Below the pieces are notes generated by a model. It was not told where the DNA came from. It saw only the letters and a list, made by a program, of their open reading frames with translations, and did no database searches. From Methylomarinum sp964442675 (GTDB lineage Bacteria; Pseudomonadota; Gammaproteobacteria; Methylococcales; Methylomonadaceae), in the NCBI GenBank assembly GCA_964442675.1, contig CAYUAE010000043.1, forward strand, positions 1-14,154: 14,154 bases of DNA. The letters are read 5' to 3'. Shown piece after piece: positions 7,576 to 13,761 of the stretch. Position 1 is the stretch's first letter. Each line of letters begins with the position of its first letter. A program made the translations under genes and the position numbers.

Positions 7576-8424
7576 ATGCTTGATGAGTCATGGTTTACTG
7601 AACCTGTCCCCAGCGAAGGTTCAGCTTTTTCGCTGAAAATCAAACAAAAATTACACGAAGAACAATCGGATTTTCAGTTTCTGGAAATCTATGAAACCGA
7701 AAAATTCGGCAATCTGATGGTTATCGACGGTTATGTCATGCTGACCGACCGGGATAATTTTTTCTATCATGAAATGATGAGCCACACCGCACTGTTTAGC
7801 CATCCTGACCCGAAAAATATCTGGATTATCGGCGGCGGCGATTGCGGAACTTTAAAAGAAGTCCTCAAACACCCCGGGGTTGAGCGCGTCATTCAAATCG
7901 ATATTGATGAGCGGGTGACGCGACTGTCTGAACAATATTTCCCGGCACTGTGTGAATCGAATCACGACCCCCGTGCAGAACTCAAATTTATTGACGGTAT
8001 TCAATGGGTTAAACAGGCTGCACCGAACAGCGTCGATATTATCATCGTCGACAGTACTGATCCGGTAGGTCCGGCCGAAGGTCTGTTCAGCGAAGATTTT
8101 TATCGGGATTGTTTTAATTGCCTGACTGAAAACGGCATCGTAATTCAGCAAAGTGAATCACCACTGTATCATCTAAAACTGTTAAGCGATATGCGCGGCG
8201 CGATGCACACCGCGGGATTCTCTCATTTACAAACCCTGTTTTTTCCGCAATGTGTCTATCCTTCCGGCTGGTGGAGCGCCACCTTGGCGGGAAAATCAGA
8301 TTTATCTGACTTTCGTCGGCACGATGCCGAACAAAAAACCTTTCCCACCCAATATTACAATGCTGACATTCACCAGGCCAGCAAGGCGCAGCCGGAGTTT
8401 TTTAAGCAGGCTGTTCGCATTTAA
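7576..8424 (+). CDS. speE: Spermidine synthase (polyamine aminopropyltransferase)
   Basis: A 282-residue aminopropyltransferase that moves the aminopropyl group of decarboxylated AdoMet to putrescine, giving spermidine and methylthioadenosine. The N-terminal beta domain (FGNLMVIDGYVMLTDRDNFFYHEMMSH) is followed by the Rossmann domain with GGGDCGTLKEVLKH (86-99), QIDID, and the catalytic VDSTDPVGPAEGLF (158-171; Asp159 and Asp162), then QSESP and YPSGWWS. The usual GGGDGGT motif reads GGGDCGT, with Cys90 in place of Gly. The SD is CAGGAA, well placed. The gene lies downstream of nudE and close to speA, with speD 5 kb away, so the donor, the acceptor route and the transferase are encoded in the same region. 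Confidence 0.96.
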   Translation: MLDESWFTEPVPSEGSAFSLKIKQKLHEEQSDFQFLEIYETEKFGNLMVIDGYVMLTDRDNFFYHEMMSHTALFSHPDPKNIWIIGGGDCGTLKEVLKHPGVERVIQIDIDERVTRLSEQYFPALCESNHDPRAELKFIDGIQWVKQAAPNSVDIIIVDSTDPVGPAEGLFSEDFYRDCFNCLTENGIVIQQSESPLYHLKLLSDMRGAMHTAGFSHLQTLFFPQCVYPSGWWSATLAGKSDLSDFRRHDAEQKTFPTQYYNADIHQASKAQPEFFKQAVRI

Positions 8425-8457
8425 CTTAAGCCTTGCCAGCAACGTAACGTGCCAATA

Positions 8458-8553
8458 TTAAGGTAATGAGTGGAGCGACAGCGAAACCCATCAAAACGAA
8501 CGCCGATGCTTATATGATGTATTTTTAGCTATTGTCTCCACCCATTACCATAA
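8458..8553. mobile_element. 96-bp MITE-like element with 18-bp terminal inverted repeats
   Basis: TTAAGGTAATGAGTGGAG (8458-8475) and CTCCACCCATTACCATAA (8536-8553) are inverted repeats with two mismatches in 18 bp, enclosing 60 bp that encode nothing. The interior includes GAGCGACAGCGAAACCCATC, which resembles a widespread GATGGGTTTCGCT-type intergenic repeat of gammaproteobacteria; this is from memory and not checked. There is no clear target duplication and no T-run, so it is not an evident terminator for speE. MITE identity is inferred from the TIR structure alone. Confidence 0.45.
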
Positions 8554-8604
8554 GTTATTGATAAATAATATATAGATTTATGGTGCTGCAATAGCAAGGC
8601 TGGG

Positions 8605-8630
8605 TTAAGCATTTTATTTTATGCTAAAAT
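8605..8630 (+). promoter_or_regulatory. Leaderless promoter and palindromic operator of the MarR gene
   Basis: An extended -10 (TGCTAAAAT, with TAAAAT at 8625-8630) ends six bases before the marR ATG (8637), so the predicted transcript would begin at or next to the start codon. No SD is visible, which fits a leaderless mRNA. A 24-bp imperfect palindrome, TTAAGCAT (8605-8612) with ATGCTAAA (8621-8628), overlaps the -10. MarR proteins usually repress their own promoter by binding such palindromes, so this is a likely autoregulatory operator. Confidence 0.5.
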
Positions 8631-8636
8631 AGAAAA

Positions 8637-9203
8637 ATGCATGCACGAAAAACCTTATATCTGATTGAGCGAATCAGCACCTTGATCCGTTCGGAAGAGC
8701 GTAAACAATTTGCCGTTTATGGACTGCAACCGGTCCATGGTCAAATTCTGGAATACCTGGCGCAATGCAATAAATTCAGCGATACGCCGGCAGCAATCAC
8801 CGAATATCTGGGATTGACCAAAGGAACCGTGTCTCAATCCATTCAGATTCTGGTACGAAAAGGCTATATTGAAAAACGCACAGACCCTGACGATTTGCGC
8901 GTCGTCCATTTAACGCTAACCGAAGCCGGTCAGCAACTGGTGGAAAACTTCTCTTCAATTGAATTGTTTGATCATATTGATAGAAAAATTGCAGCCGAAA
9001 AATTTACAACGATTGAGGATGCCTTGGTAAAAACCTTGACCGCTTTGCAACAGGCAAACCAATCGAAATCCTTTGGCCTGTGTAAAACCTGTCAACATTT
9101 TGCAGAAATTGACAGCCATTACCACTGCAAACTGACTGAATTACCACTAACCCCCGCAGAAACCGAGAAAATCTGCCGGGAACATTTACCCAGCACCTCA
9201 TAA
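8637..9203 (+). CDS. MarR family regulator with C-terminal Cys/His-rich tail
   Basis: A 188-residue transcription regulator, longer than the typical 140-150 aa MarR protein. Residues about 5-140 form the winged-helix fold: a recognition region around TKGTVSQSIQILVRKG (61-76) and a wing at KRTDPDDLRVVHLTLTEAG (80-98). The extra tail (about 145-185) holds FGLCKTCQHF, then HYHCKL and KICREH: Cys149, Cys152, Cys164 and Cys180 with His154, His161, His163 and His183. This arrangement suggests a bound metal (zinc or an Fe-S cluster) and possibly metal or redox sensing; that is inference. Its target may be its own gene. The stop codon lies inside the left arm of a large hairpin. Confidence 0.85.
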   Translation: MHARKTLYLIERISTLIRSEERKQFAVYGLQPVHGQILEYLAQCNKFSDTPAAITEYLGLTKGTVSQSIQILVRKGYIEKRTDPDDLRVVHLTLTEAGQQLVENFSSIELFDHIDRKIAAEKFTTIEDALVKTLTALQQANQSKSFGLCKTCQHFAEIDSHYHCKLTELPLTPAETEKICREHLPSTS

Positions 9204-9251
9204 TGGCTCGCCATTTATGACGAGGATGAGCCATTAGCATGAGGTGCTGGG
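9189..9251 (+). terminator. Large hairpin at the 3' end of the MarR gene
   Basis: CCCAGCACCTCAT (9189-9201) pairs with ATGAGGTGCTGGG (9239-9251), and AATGGCTC (9202-9209) with GAGCCATT (9228-9235). This gives 21 perfect base pairs interrupted only by a 3-nt bulge (AGC, 9236-9238) and closed by an 18-nt loop. It spans the marR stop codon. Only TTT follows, so intrinsic termination would be weak; an RNA-stabilising or processing role is possible. It ends exactly where the duplicated 53-bp block begins, so an assembly contribution cannot be excluded. Confidence 0.5.
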
Positions 9252-9304
9252 TTTGCCCCCAACAACTTAACTTCACGACGAGTAACATTATGTTTGATCC
9301 AAAA
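9252..9304 (+). repeat. Direct duplication flanking the gap, left copy
   Basis: These 53 bases are identical to 9405-9457 on the other side of the N run. They contain the ubiK SD region and its first five codons (ATG at 9290, MFDPK), cut off by the gap. The simplest reading is an unmerged contig overlap rather than a second gene start. Confidence 0.9.
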
Positions 9305-9404
9305 NNNNNNNNNNNNNNNNNNNNNNNNNNNNNNNNNNNNNNNNNNNNNNNNNNNNNNNNNNNNNNNNNNNNNNNNNNNNNNNNNNNNNNNNNNNNNNNN
9401 NNNN
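9305..9404. other. Assembly gap (100 N)
   Basis: Exactly 100 undetermined bases, the conventional length for a gap of unknown size. With the identical 53-bp ends on either side, the true sequence is probably continuous from the marR hairpin into ubiK with no missing bases. Confidence 0.98.
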
Positions 9405-9457
9405 TTTGCCCCCAACAACTTAACTTCACGACGAGTAACATTATGTTTGATCCAAAA
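9405..9457 (+). repeat. Direct duplication flanking the gap, right copy
   Basis: Identical to 9252-9304. This copy runs on into the intact ubiK coding sequence and so should be taken as the genuine start of that gene. Confidence 0.9.
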
Positions 9458-9709
9458 GCGATAGAAGACATTGCCACTAAATTAAGCGGCGCTTTGCCCC
9501 CCGGCTTGAGCCAATTCAAAGATGAAATGGAAAAAAGTTTCCGCGCCATCCTGCAATCTGCACTGGACAAGCTCGACCTGGTTACGCGGGAAGAATTTGA
9601 AGTACAGAAAGGCGTGCTGGCAAAAACGCGCAGCAAGCTGGAAGCCTTGGAAAAACAAGTAGCCGAACTGGAAAAACGTTTACCGGCATCGACCGATCAA
9701 GACACCTGA
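9443..9709 (+). CDS. ubiK: Ubiquinone biosynthesis accessory factor UbiK (YqiC/BMFP family)
   Basis: An 88-residue protein of the YqiC/BMFP family, now called UbiK, which binds UbiJ and membrane lipid and aids aerobic ubiquinone biosynthesis. It begins MFDPKAIEDIATKLSGALP, the usual family start. It has an amphipathic N-terminal helix, the middle REEFEVQKGVLAKTRSKLEALE motif region (49-70), and a C-terminal coiled coil (about 58-82) of Lys/Glu/Leu heptads. The length is close to E. coli UbiK (96 aa). The ATG at 9443 is preceded by a weak GACGAG. A reading frame running in from the N gap adds spurious upstream residues and should be ignored. It ends just before a terminator shared with convergent typA. 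Confidence 0.92.
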   Translation: MFDPKAIEDIATKLSGALPPGLSQFKDEMEKSFRAILQSALDKLDLVTREEFEVQKGVLAKTRSKLEALEKQVAELEKRLPASTDQDT

Positions 9710-9728
9710 TCCGTCTCTTTTGCTGTAT

Positions 9729-9766
9729 AAAAAAGGCCCAAATGCTTAAAGCTTTGGGCCTTTTTA
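9729..9766. terminator. Bidirectional intrinsic terminator between ubiK and typA
   Basis: GGCCCAAA (9735-9742) pairs with TTTGGGCC (9753-9760) around a 10-nt loop. Six A's precede the left arm and five T's follow the right arm, so the hairpin has a U-run when read from either strand. It serves the convergent genes ubiK (+) and typA (-). Confidence 0.92.
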
Positions 9767-9791
9767 ATGCCTGCTGTGAATCGTTCAGCGA

Positions 9792-11606
9792 TTAGCTGGA
9801 TCGCGAGGCGCGTTTGCGTTCGTTTTCGGTTAACAATTTTTTACGCAAGCGGATCGATTTTGGCGTTACTTCCACCAGCTCATCATCATCGATAAATTCC
9901 AGCGCCTGCTCCAAAGTCATTTTCTGAATCCGTGTCAAGGTCAGCGCTTCATCGGTGCCGGCCGCTCGAATATTGGTGAGCTGTTTAGCCTTGGTCGGAT
10001 TAACGACCAAGTCGTTGGCGCGAGAATGAATACCGACCAGCATGCCTTCATAGACTTCATCGGCATGCTCAAGGAATAATTCACCACGCTCTTGCAGGTT
10101 GAACAAGGCATAAGCCAGCGCCTTGCCCGTCACCATGGAAATCAGCACGCCACGCTGCCGTGTTCCGACTTCGCCCGCTTTCATCGGGCCATAATGATCG
10201 AAGACATGATAGAGCAGACCAGAGCCTGAGGTTGCCGTCATAAATTCGGTCTGGAATCCGATCAATCCGCGCGATGGCATCATGTATTCCAGCCGAATCC
10301 GGCCTTTACCATCCGGCACCATGTTCAGCAAGTCACCTTTTCGCTCACCCAGTTTTTCCATGATCGCGCCTTGATGAATTTCCTCCACCTCGATCGTAAC
10401 CATTTCAAAAGGTTCCTGTTTTTCGCCATCGACTTCTTTGATAATGACTTCAGGGCGCGACACACCGAGTTCAAAACCTTCCCGCCGCATATTTTCAATC
10501 AGGATAGACAGGTGCAATTCACCGCGACCGGAAACCTTGAATTTATCGGGATCATCGGTATCTTCCACCCGCAAGGCGACATTATGCTGCAATTCCTTTT
10601 CCAGACGCTCACGAATTTGCCGGGAGGTGACAAACTTGCCTTCTTTGCCGGCAAACGGCGAGGTATTGACCTGAAACGTCATGCTGACGGTTGGTTCGTC
10701 CACCGATAAGGCCGGCAATGCCTCTACCGCATCAGGGTCACACAAGGTATCTGAAATCTGTAACTTATCAATACCGGTAAAGGCAATAATATCCCCCGCC
10801 GATGCCTGTTGTACCGGCACCCGTTCCAGACCATGAAAACCAAAAATCTGCAACATACGGCCTGAGCGTGTATTGCCTTCATGATCGATAATGGTCAATG
10901 GCATATTGACCTTTACCGTACCGCGTTTGATCCGGCCAATACCAATGACGCCAACATAAGAGTTGTAATCCAGAGTGATCACTTGCATCTGGAACGGCCC
11001 ATCGACATCGACATCGGGTGGGCTGACTTGCTCGACAATGGTTTCAAACAAAGGGGTCATATCGCCTTCTGTCACATCGTCAGTCAGACTGGCATAGCCA
11101 TTTAAGGCCGAAGCGTAAACAATCGGAAAATCCAGTTGCTCATCGGTTGCACCCAGTTTATCGAATAAATCGAAGGTCTGATCAATAACCCAGTCAGGGC
11201 GTGCACCCGGCCGGTCGATTTTGTTAATCACGACAATCGGCTTCAAGCCCATAGCAAAGGCTTTTTGCGTCACAAAGCGCGTTTGCGGCATCGGGCCATC
11301 AACAGCATCCACCAATAACAGTACTGAATCCACCATGGATAACACACGTTCGACTTCGCCGCCAAAATCGGCATGTCCTGGCGTATCAACGATATTGATA
11401 TGGTAGCCATTCCAGTCAATCGCTGTATTTTTAGACAAAATGGTTATTCCGCGCTCCTTTTCCAAATCGTTTGAGTCCATGATACGTTCATCGACTTTTT
11501 CATGGGCGGCAAAGGTACCGGATTGTTTTAATAATTGATCGACCAAAGTGGTTTTACCGTGGTCAACGTGCGCAATAATTGCAATGTTTCTGAGTTTTTC
11601 TATCAC
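9792..11606 (-). CDS. typA: Ribosome-associated GTPase TypA/BipA
   Basis: A 604-residue translational GTPase of the EF-G/LepA superfamily that binds the ribosome and aids 50S assembly and growth under cold and other stresses. G-motifs are complete: G1 AHVDHGKTT (12-20), switch region RGITI (52-56), G3 DTPGHAD (74-80), G4 NKID (128-131) and G5 SAL (166-168). EF-G-like domains II, III and V follow, then the BipA-specific C-terminal domain ending in a basic tail (RKKLLTENERKRASRSS). The start is GTG at 11606, fixed by the family N-terminus MIEKLRNIAIIAHVDHGKTT; no clear SD precedes it. It lies 56 bp downstream of the rhodanese gene on the same strand, so partial co-transcription is possible. Confidence 0.98.
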   Translation of the reverse strand: MIEKLRNIAIIAHVDHGKTTLVDQLLKQSGTFAAHEKVDERIMDSNDLEKERGITILSKNTAIDWNGYHINIVDTPGHADFGGEVERVLSMVDSVLLLVDAVDGPMPQTRFVTQKAFAMGLKPIVVINKIDRPGARPDWVIDQTFDLFDKLGATDEQLDFPIVYASALNGYASLTDDVTEGDMTPLFETIVEQVSPPDVDVDGPFQMQVITLDYNSYVGVIGIGRIKRGTVKVNMPLTIIDHEGNTRSGRMLQIFGFHGLERVPVQQASAGDIIAFTGIDKLQISDTLCDPDAVEALPALSVDEPTVSMTFQVNTSPFAGKEGKFVTSRQIRERLEKELQHNVALRVEDTDDPDKFKVSGRGELHLSILIENMRREGFELGVSRPEVIIKEVDGEKQEPFEMVTIEVEEIHQGAIMEKLGERKGDLLNMVPDGKGRIRLEYMMPSRGLIGFQTEFMTATSGSGLLYHVFDHYGPMKAGEVGTRQRGVLISMVTGKALAYALFNLQERGELFLEHADEVYEGMLVGIHSRANDLVVNPTKAKQLTNIRAAGTDEALTLTRIQKMTLEQALEFIDDDELVEVTPKSIRLRKKLLTENERKRASRSS

Positions 11607-11662
11607 GTTTAAAAATATAATAAGTAGCTAAAAATACAGCGGGGTTAAAAAAGAAAGGCGGA

Positions 11663-12055
11663 TTAACTCTGTTCCCAGGGCAGACCTTCGTAGCGCCAGC
11701 CGCCAAGCGTGCCGCGGTGCTTGTTGTCATCCAACGGCCCTTCAAAGCCATCGACGATATTGATCAAATGCTGATAGCCTTCCGCCTCTAATGCTTGTGC
11801 AGCCGCCAATGAGCGCTGGCCACTGCGACATAATAACAGGACAGGGGCCGTTTTATCGGGAACAGTTTGTTTTAACTGTTTAATAAAATCAGGGTTTGAC
11901 TGCATCCCGGGAAATTCTTTCCAGGCAATATGAATAGCGCCAGGCGGATGCCCGACAAAGCTATGTTCAATCGCTGTTCTGACATCGATTAAAACGGCTT
12001 TCGGATTTTGCTGAAGCAATTCCCAGCATTGTTTTGGATTCAGGTTTTCAATCAT
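11663..12055 (-). CDS. Single-domain rhodanese-like protein
   Basis: A 130-residue single rhodanese domain. The active-site loop is CRSGQRS (76-82) with Cys76 as the persulfide-carrying residue; VLIDVRTAIEH (21-31), GHPPGAIHIAW (35-45) and IVDGFEGPLD (100-109) are the usual structural motifs. Such proteins transfer sulfane sulfur; the donor and acceptor here are unknown. No signal peptide is seen, so it should be cytoplasmic. The start ATG lies 9 bp after the methyltransferase stop, with AAAGAGAT as SD, so it belongs to the lysR-methyltransferase-rhodanese unit. Confidence 0.9.
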   Translation of the reverse strand: MIENLNPKQCWELLQQNPKAVLIDVRTAIEHSFVGHPPGAIHIAWKEFPGMQSNPDFIKQLKQTVPDKTAPVLLLCRSGQRSLAAAQALEAEGYQHLINIVDGFEGPLDDNKHRGTLGGWRYEGLPWEQS

Positions 12056-12064
12056 GATCTCTTT

Positions 12065-12634
12065 CTATGTTTTTTGGCCAATAAATAATGCTTCATCTCT
12101 ATTTCCAACATTCAAATCGCCAATACGGGAAAGCTCCTGGTAATAAACCAGGGTCAATGCATCAAACAGCGTTAACAATTCATTCCGTTGTAGTAGATAG
12201 TCGGGATTTGATGGGCCGGAACGAGTCAATTTATCGACGACAAAGGTTTGATAAAACAATAAGCCACCAGGCTTTAAGGCTTCCATAATAGCCGATGCCA
12301 AAGATCGGTCCAGAAAACGGCTCACTACAATGACATCAAACGCCTGGTGTAGAAATGTTTCGGGCATTATTTTAACCTGTTTTGTCTGAATGCGCAGGCC
12401 AGCGGACTGCGATTTGTCTTCTAATTTAGCCAATGCCACTGCAGAAATATCCCAGCCTTCAGTTTCAAGGCCGTGTTGTGCCAAAAACAGCGCATTTCCG
12501 CCCAATCCACAAGCTAAATCCAAAGCCGTGCCTTCGGTCGGCAATAAACAGGCGTTTTGCATCAAAACAGTTGCAGGCGCTGCCGTTATATCCGGGTTCC
12601 GGTAAATTTGATCCCACTTGTCCTGTTCCTGCAT
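12065..12634 (-). CDS. Class I SAM-dependent methyltransferase
   Basis: A 189-residue Rossmann-fold methyltransferase, TehB/UbiE-like in size and fold. SAM motif I is LDLACGLGGNALFLA (38-52). An acidic ribose-binding residue follows in GWDIS (Asp62), then FDVIVVSRFLDR (99-110) as the motif IV region and LKPGGLLFYQTF (120-131). The substrate cannot be told; thiopurine, tellurite or small-metabolite methylation are family possibilities. Its ATG overlaps the lysR stop by one base (TAATG), so translation is coupled to lysR, and the rhodanese follows 9 bp later. The neighbourhood hints at sulfur or chalcogen chemistry, but that is inference. Confidence 0.88.
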   Translation of the reverse strand: MQEQDKWDQIYRNPDITAAPATVLMQNACLLPTEGTALDLACGLGGNALFLAQHGLETEGWDISAVALAKLEDKSQSAGLRIQTKQVKIMPETFLHQAFDVIVVSRFLDRSLASAIMEALKPGGLLFYQTFVVDKLTRSGPSNPDYLLQRNELLTLFDALTLVYYQELSRIGDLNVGNRDEALFIGQKT

Positions 12635-13536
12635 TATTCCATCATTCCTACCCGATTTGGTAACCAGGCCTGTAAATATTCAATAAATATCCGAACCTTG
12701 GTCGATAAATATTTTCGATGCGGATAAACGGCATGAATGGGCATAGGATCAATGGCATAGTCTTCCAGTATCGGTTGCAGCTTCCCTTTTTCAATATCCC
12801 GCCCCACAATATAACGTGGCAGCATAACGATACCTAAGCCATTAATCGCACCAATACGAATAGGATCGGCCATATTCGCCTGCATGCGCCCACTGACCTT
12901 GATTTCGAGCTTACCTAACACACCTTTAAATAGCCATTTATTCCGCGGTGCCATAGCCCAATTGACCAGGCAGCTATGTTCCTCCAGGTCTTCAGGCTGT
13001 TCCGGCACGCCTTTCTGAGCCAGATAATCCGGTGACGCACAGACAACCAATTGTGATCGCGCCAGCTTTCGTGCAACCAGGCTGGTGTCGCTGAGTTCTC
13101 CCAACCAGATGCCGATATCAAAGCCCTCTTCGATTAAATCAGTATGCCCGCCATGTAGCGCCATATCGACATCGATATGCGGATATTCCTTCATATAATC
13201 GGTTAATGCAGGTGCAATCTGGGTTGCCCCGATCACAGGCGGTGCGCTGATTTTCAGCACACCACGTGGCTCATGCTGCAAATGCGTAATGGCCGCTTCC
13301 ATCTCTTCCACATCCAGCAAAACCTCCTGACAGCGCTCAAGATAAGCGGCACCAGCCTCGGTCAGACTCAGACTTCGAGTCGTCCGGTTGAACAAACGCG
13401 TATGTAATTGTTTTTCCAGAAACATGATATGTTTAGTTGCCATCGCACGGGAAATACCCAGCTCACGGGCGGCCGCAGCAAAGCTACCCGCCCGGGCAAC
13501 CTTAACAAAAACATTCATGCTGGTTAGCTTATCCAT
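12634..13536 (-). CDS. LysR family transcriptional regulator (CrgA-like subgroup)
   Basis: A 300-residue LysR-type regulator of normal length. The N-terminal winged helix-turn-helix spans about 2-60 (VARAGSFAAAARELGISRAMATKHI, EKQLHTRLFNRTTRSLSLTEAG). It is followed by the linker helix and a periplasmic-binding-protein-like effector domain (about 90-295; GVLKISAPPVIGATQIAP, GFDIGIWLGELSDTSLVARKL, INGLGIVMLPRYIV), which resembles the CrgA-like subgroup. The stop overlaps the methyltransferase ATG. Upstream is a divergent intergenic region with two inverted repeats sharing ATTGT/ACAAT half-sites, which are the likely binding sites for this protein. The effector is unknown. Confidence 0.93.
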   Translation of the reverse strand: MDKLTSMNVFVKVARAGSFAAAARELGISRAMATKHIMFLEKQLHTRLFNRTTRSLSLTEAGAAYLERCQEVLLDVEEMEAAITHLQHEPRGVLKISAPPVIGATQIAPALTDYMKEYPHIDVDMALHGGHTDLIEEGFDIGIWLGELSDTSLVARKLARSQLVVCASPDYLAQKGVPEQPEDLEEHSCLVNWAMAPRNKWLFKGVLGKLEIKVSGRMQANMADPIRIGAINGLGIVMLPRYIVGRDIEKGKLQPILEDYAIDPMPIHAVYPHRKYLSTKVRIFIEYLQAWLPNRVGMME

Positions 13537-13575
13537 TCAATATCGATAAAAATAAATTAAAGAGTTGACATTTTA

Positions 13576-13598
13576 ATTGTTTCTAAAATAAAAACAAT
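13576..13598. promoter_or_regulatory. LysR recognition-site candidate (palindrome 1)
   Basis: ATTGTTT (13576-13582) and AAACAAT (13592-13598) are perfect 7-bp arms 9 bp apart, containing the T-N11-A pattern of LysR boxes (T13581, A13593). The centre (13587) falls about 65 bp upstream of the predicted start of the divergent transcript, the usual place for a LysR recognition site. A TTGACA (13565-13570) overlapping its left side could instead be a -35 element. Confidence 0.5.
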
Positions 13599-13616
13599 CT
13601 ATTTATTCTTTGCTGT

Positions 13617-13645
13617 ATTGTAAACTTCTTATTTATCCGTACAAT
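13617..13645 (+). promoter_or_regulatory. Promoter of the candidate small RNA with overlapping palindrome 2
   Basis: TTGTAA (13618-13623) and TACAAT (13640-13645) are -35- and -10-like hexamers 16 bp apart, predicting a start near 13652. The same bases form an inverted repeat, ATTGTA (13617-13622) with TACAAT (13640-13645), sharing half-sites with palindrome 1 about 44 bp upstream. This matches a LysR activation site placed over the promoter it controls. Confidence 0.45.
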
Positions 13646-13680
13646 AGCACTCAATCGAAACAGAGCGCTATAAGCGAAAC

Positions 13681-13761
13681 ATGACGATCAGATGTAACTA
13701 CCTCCTTGGTGTTGTATTACAAGTGGAACCTCCTCATAACACACTCCGCTTGACTTTTTAG
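13681..13761 (+). CDS. Possible 26-aa peptide within the candidate small RNA
   Basis: An ATG at 13681 opens 26 codons ending at TAG (13759-13761), whose last base is the first base of the terminator stem. The peptide starts MTIRCNYLLGVVLQVEPP and is partly hydrophobic at residues 7-14. The SD is weak (AGCGAAAC). I do not recognise it. It may be a leader peptide, a toxin-like or dual-function peptide, or chance. Confidence 0.25.
   Translation: MTIRCNYLLGVVLQVEPPHNTLRLTF

Noticed and set aside
9252..9457. Direct repeats as a phage or transposon attachment or target-site duplication
   Set aside because: 53 bp is too long for a target duplication, it includes coding sequence of ubiK, and the run between is a standard 100-N gap; contig overlap explains it better.
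9004..9636. A 210-residue minus-strand frame across the gap
   Set aside because: It is antisense to marR and ubiK and is kept open only by the N run.
9239..9709. A 156-residue plus-strand frame running through the N gap into ubiK
   Set aside because: Its first part is translated N's plus the duplicated contig end; the family start MFDPK at 9443 is the real one.
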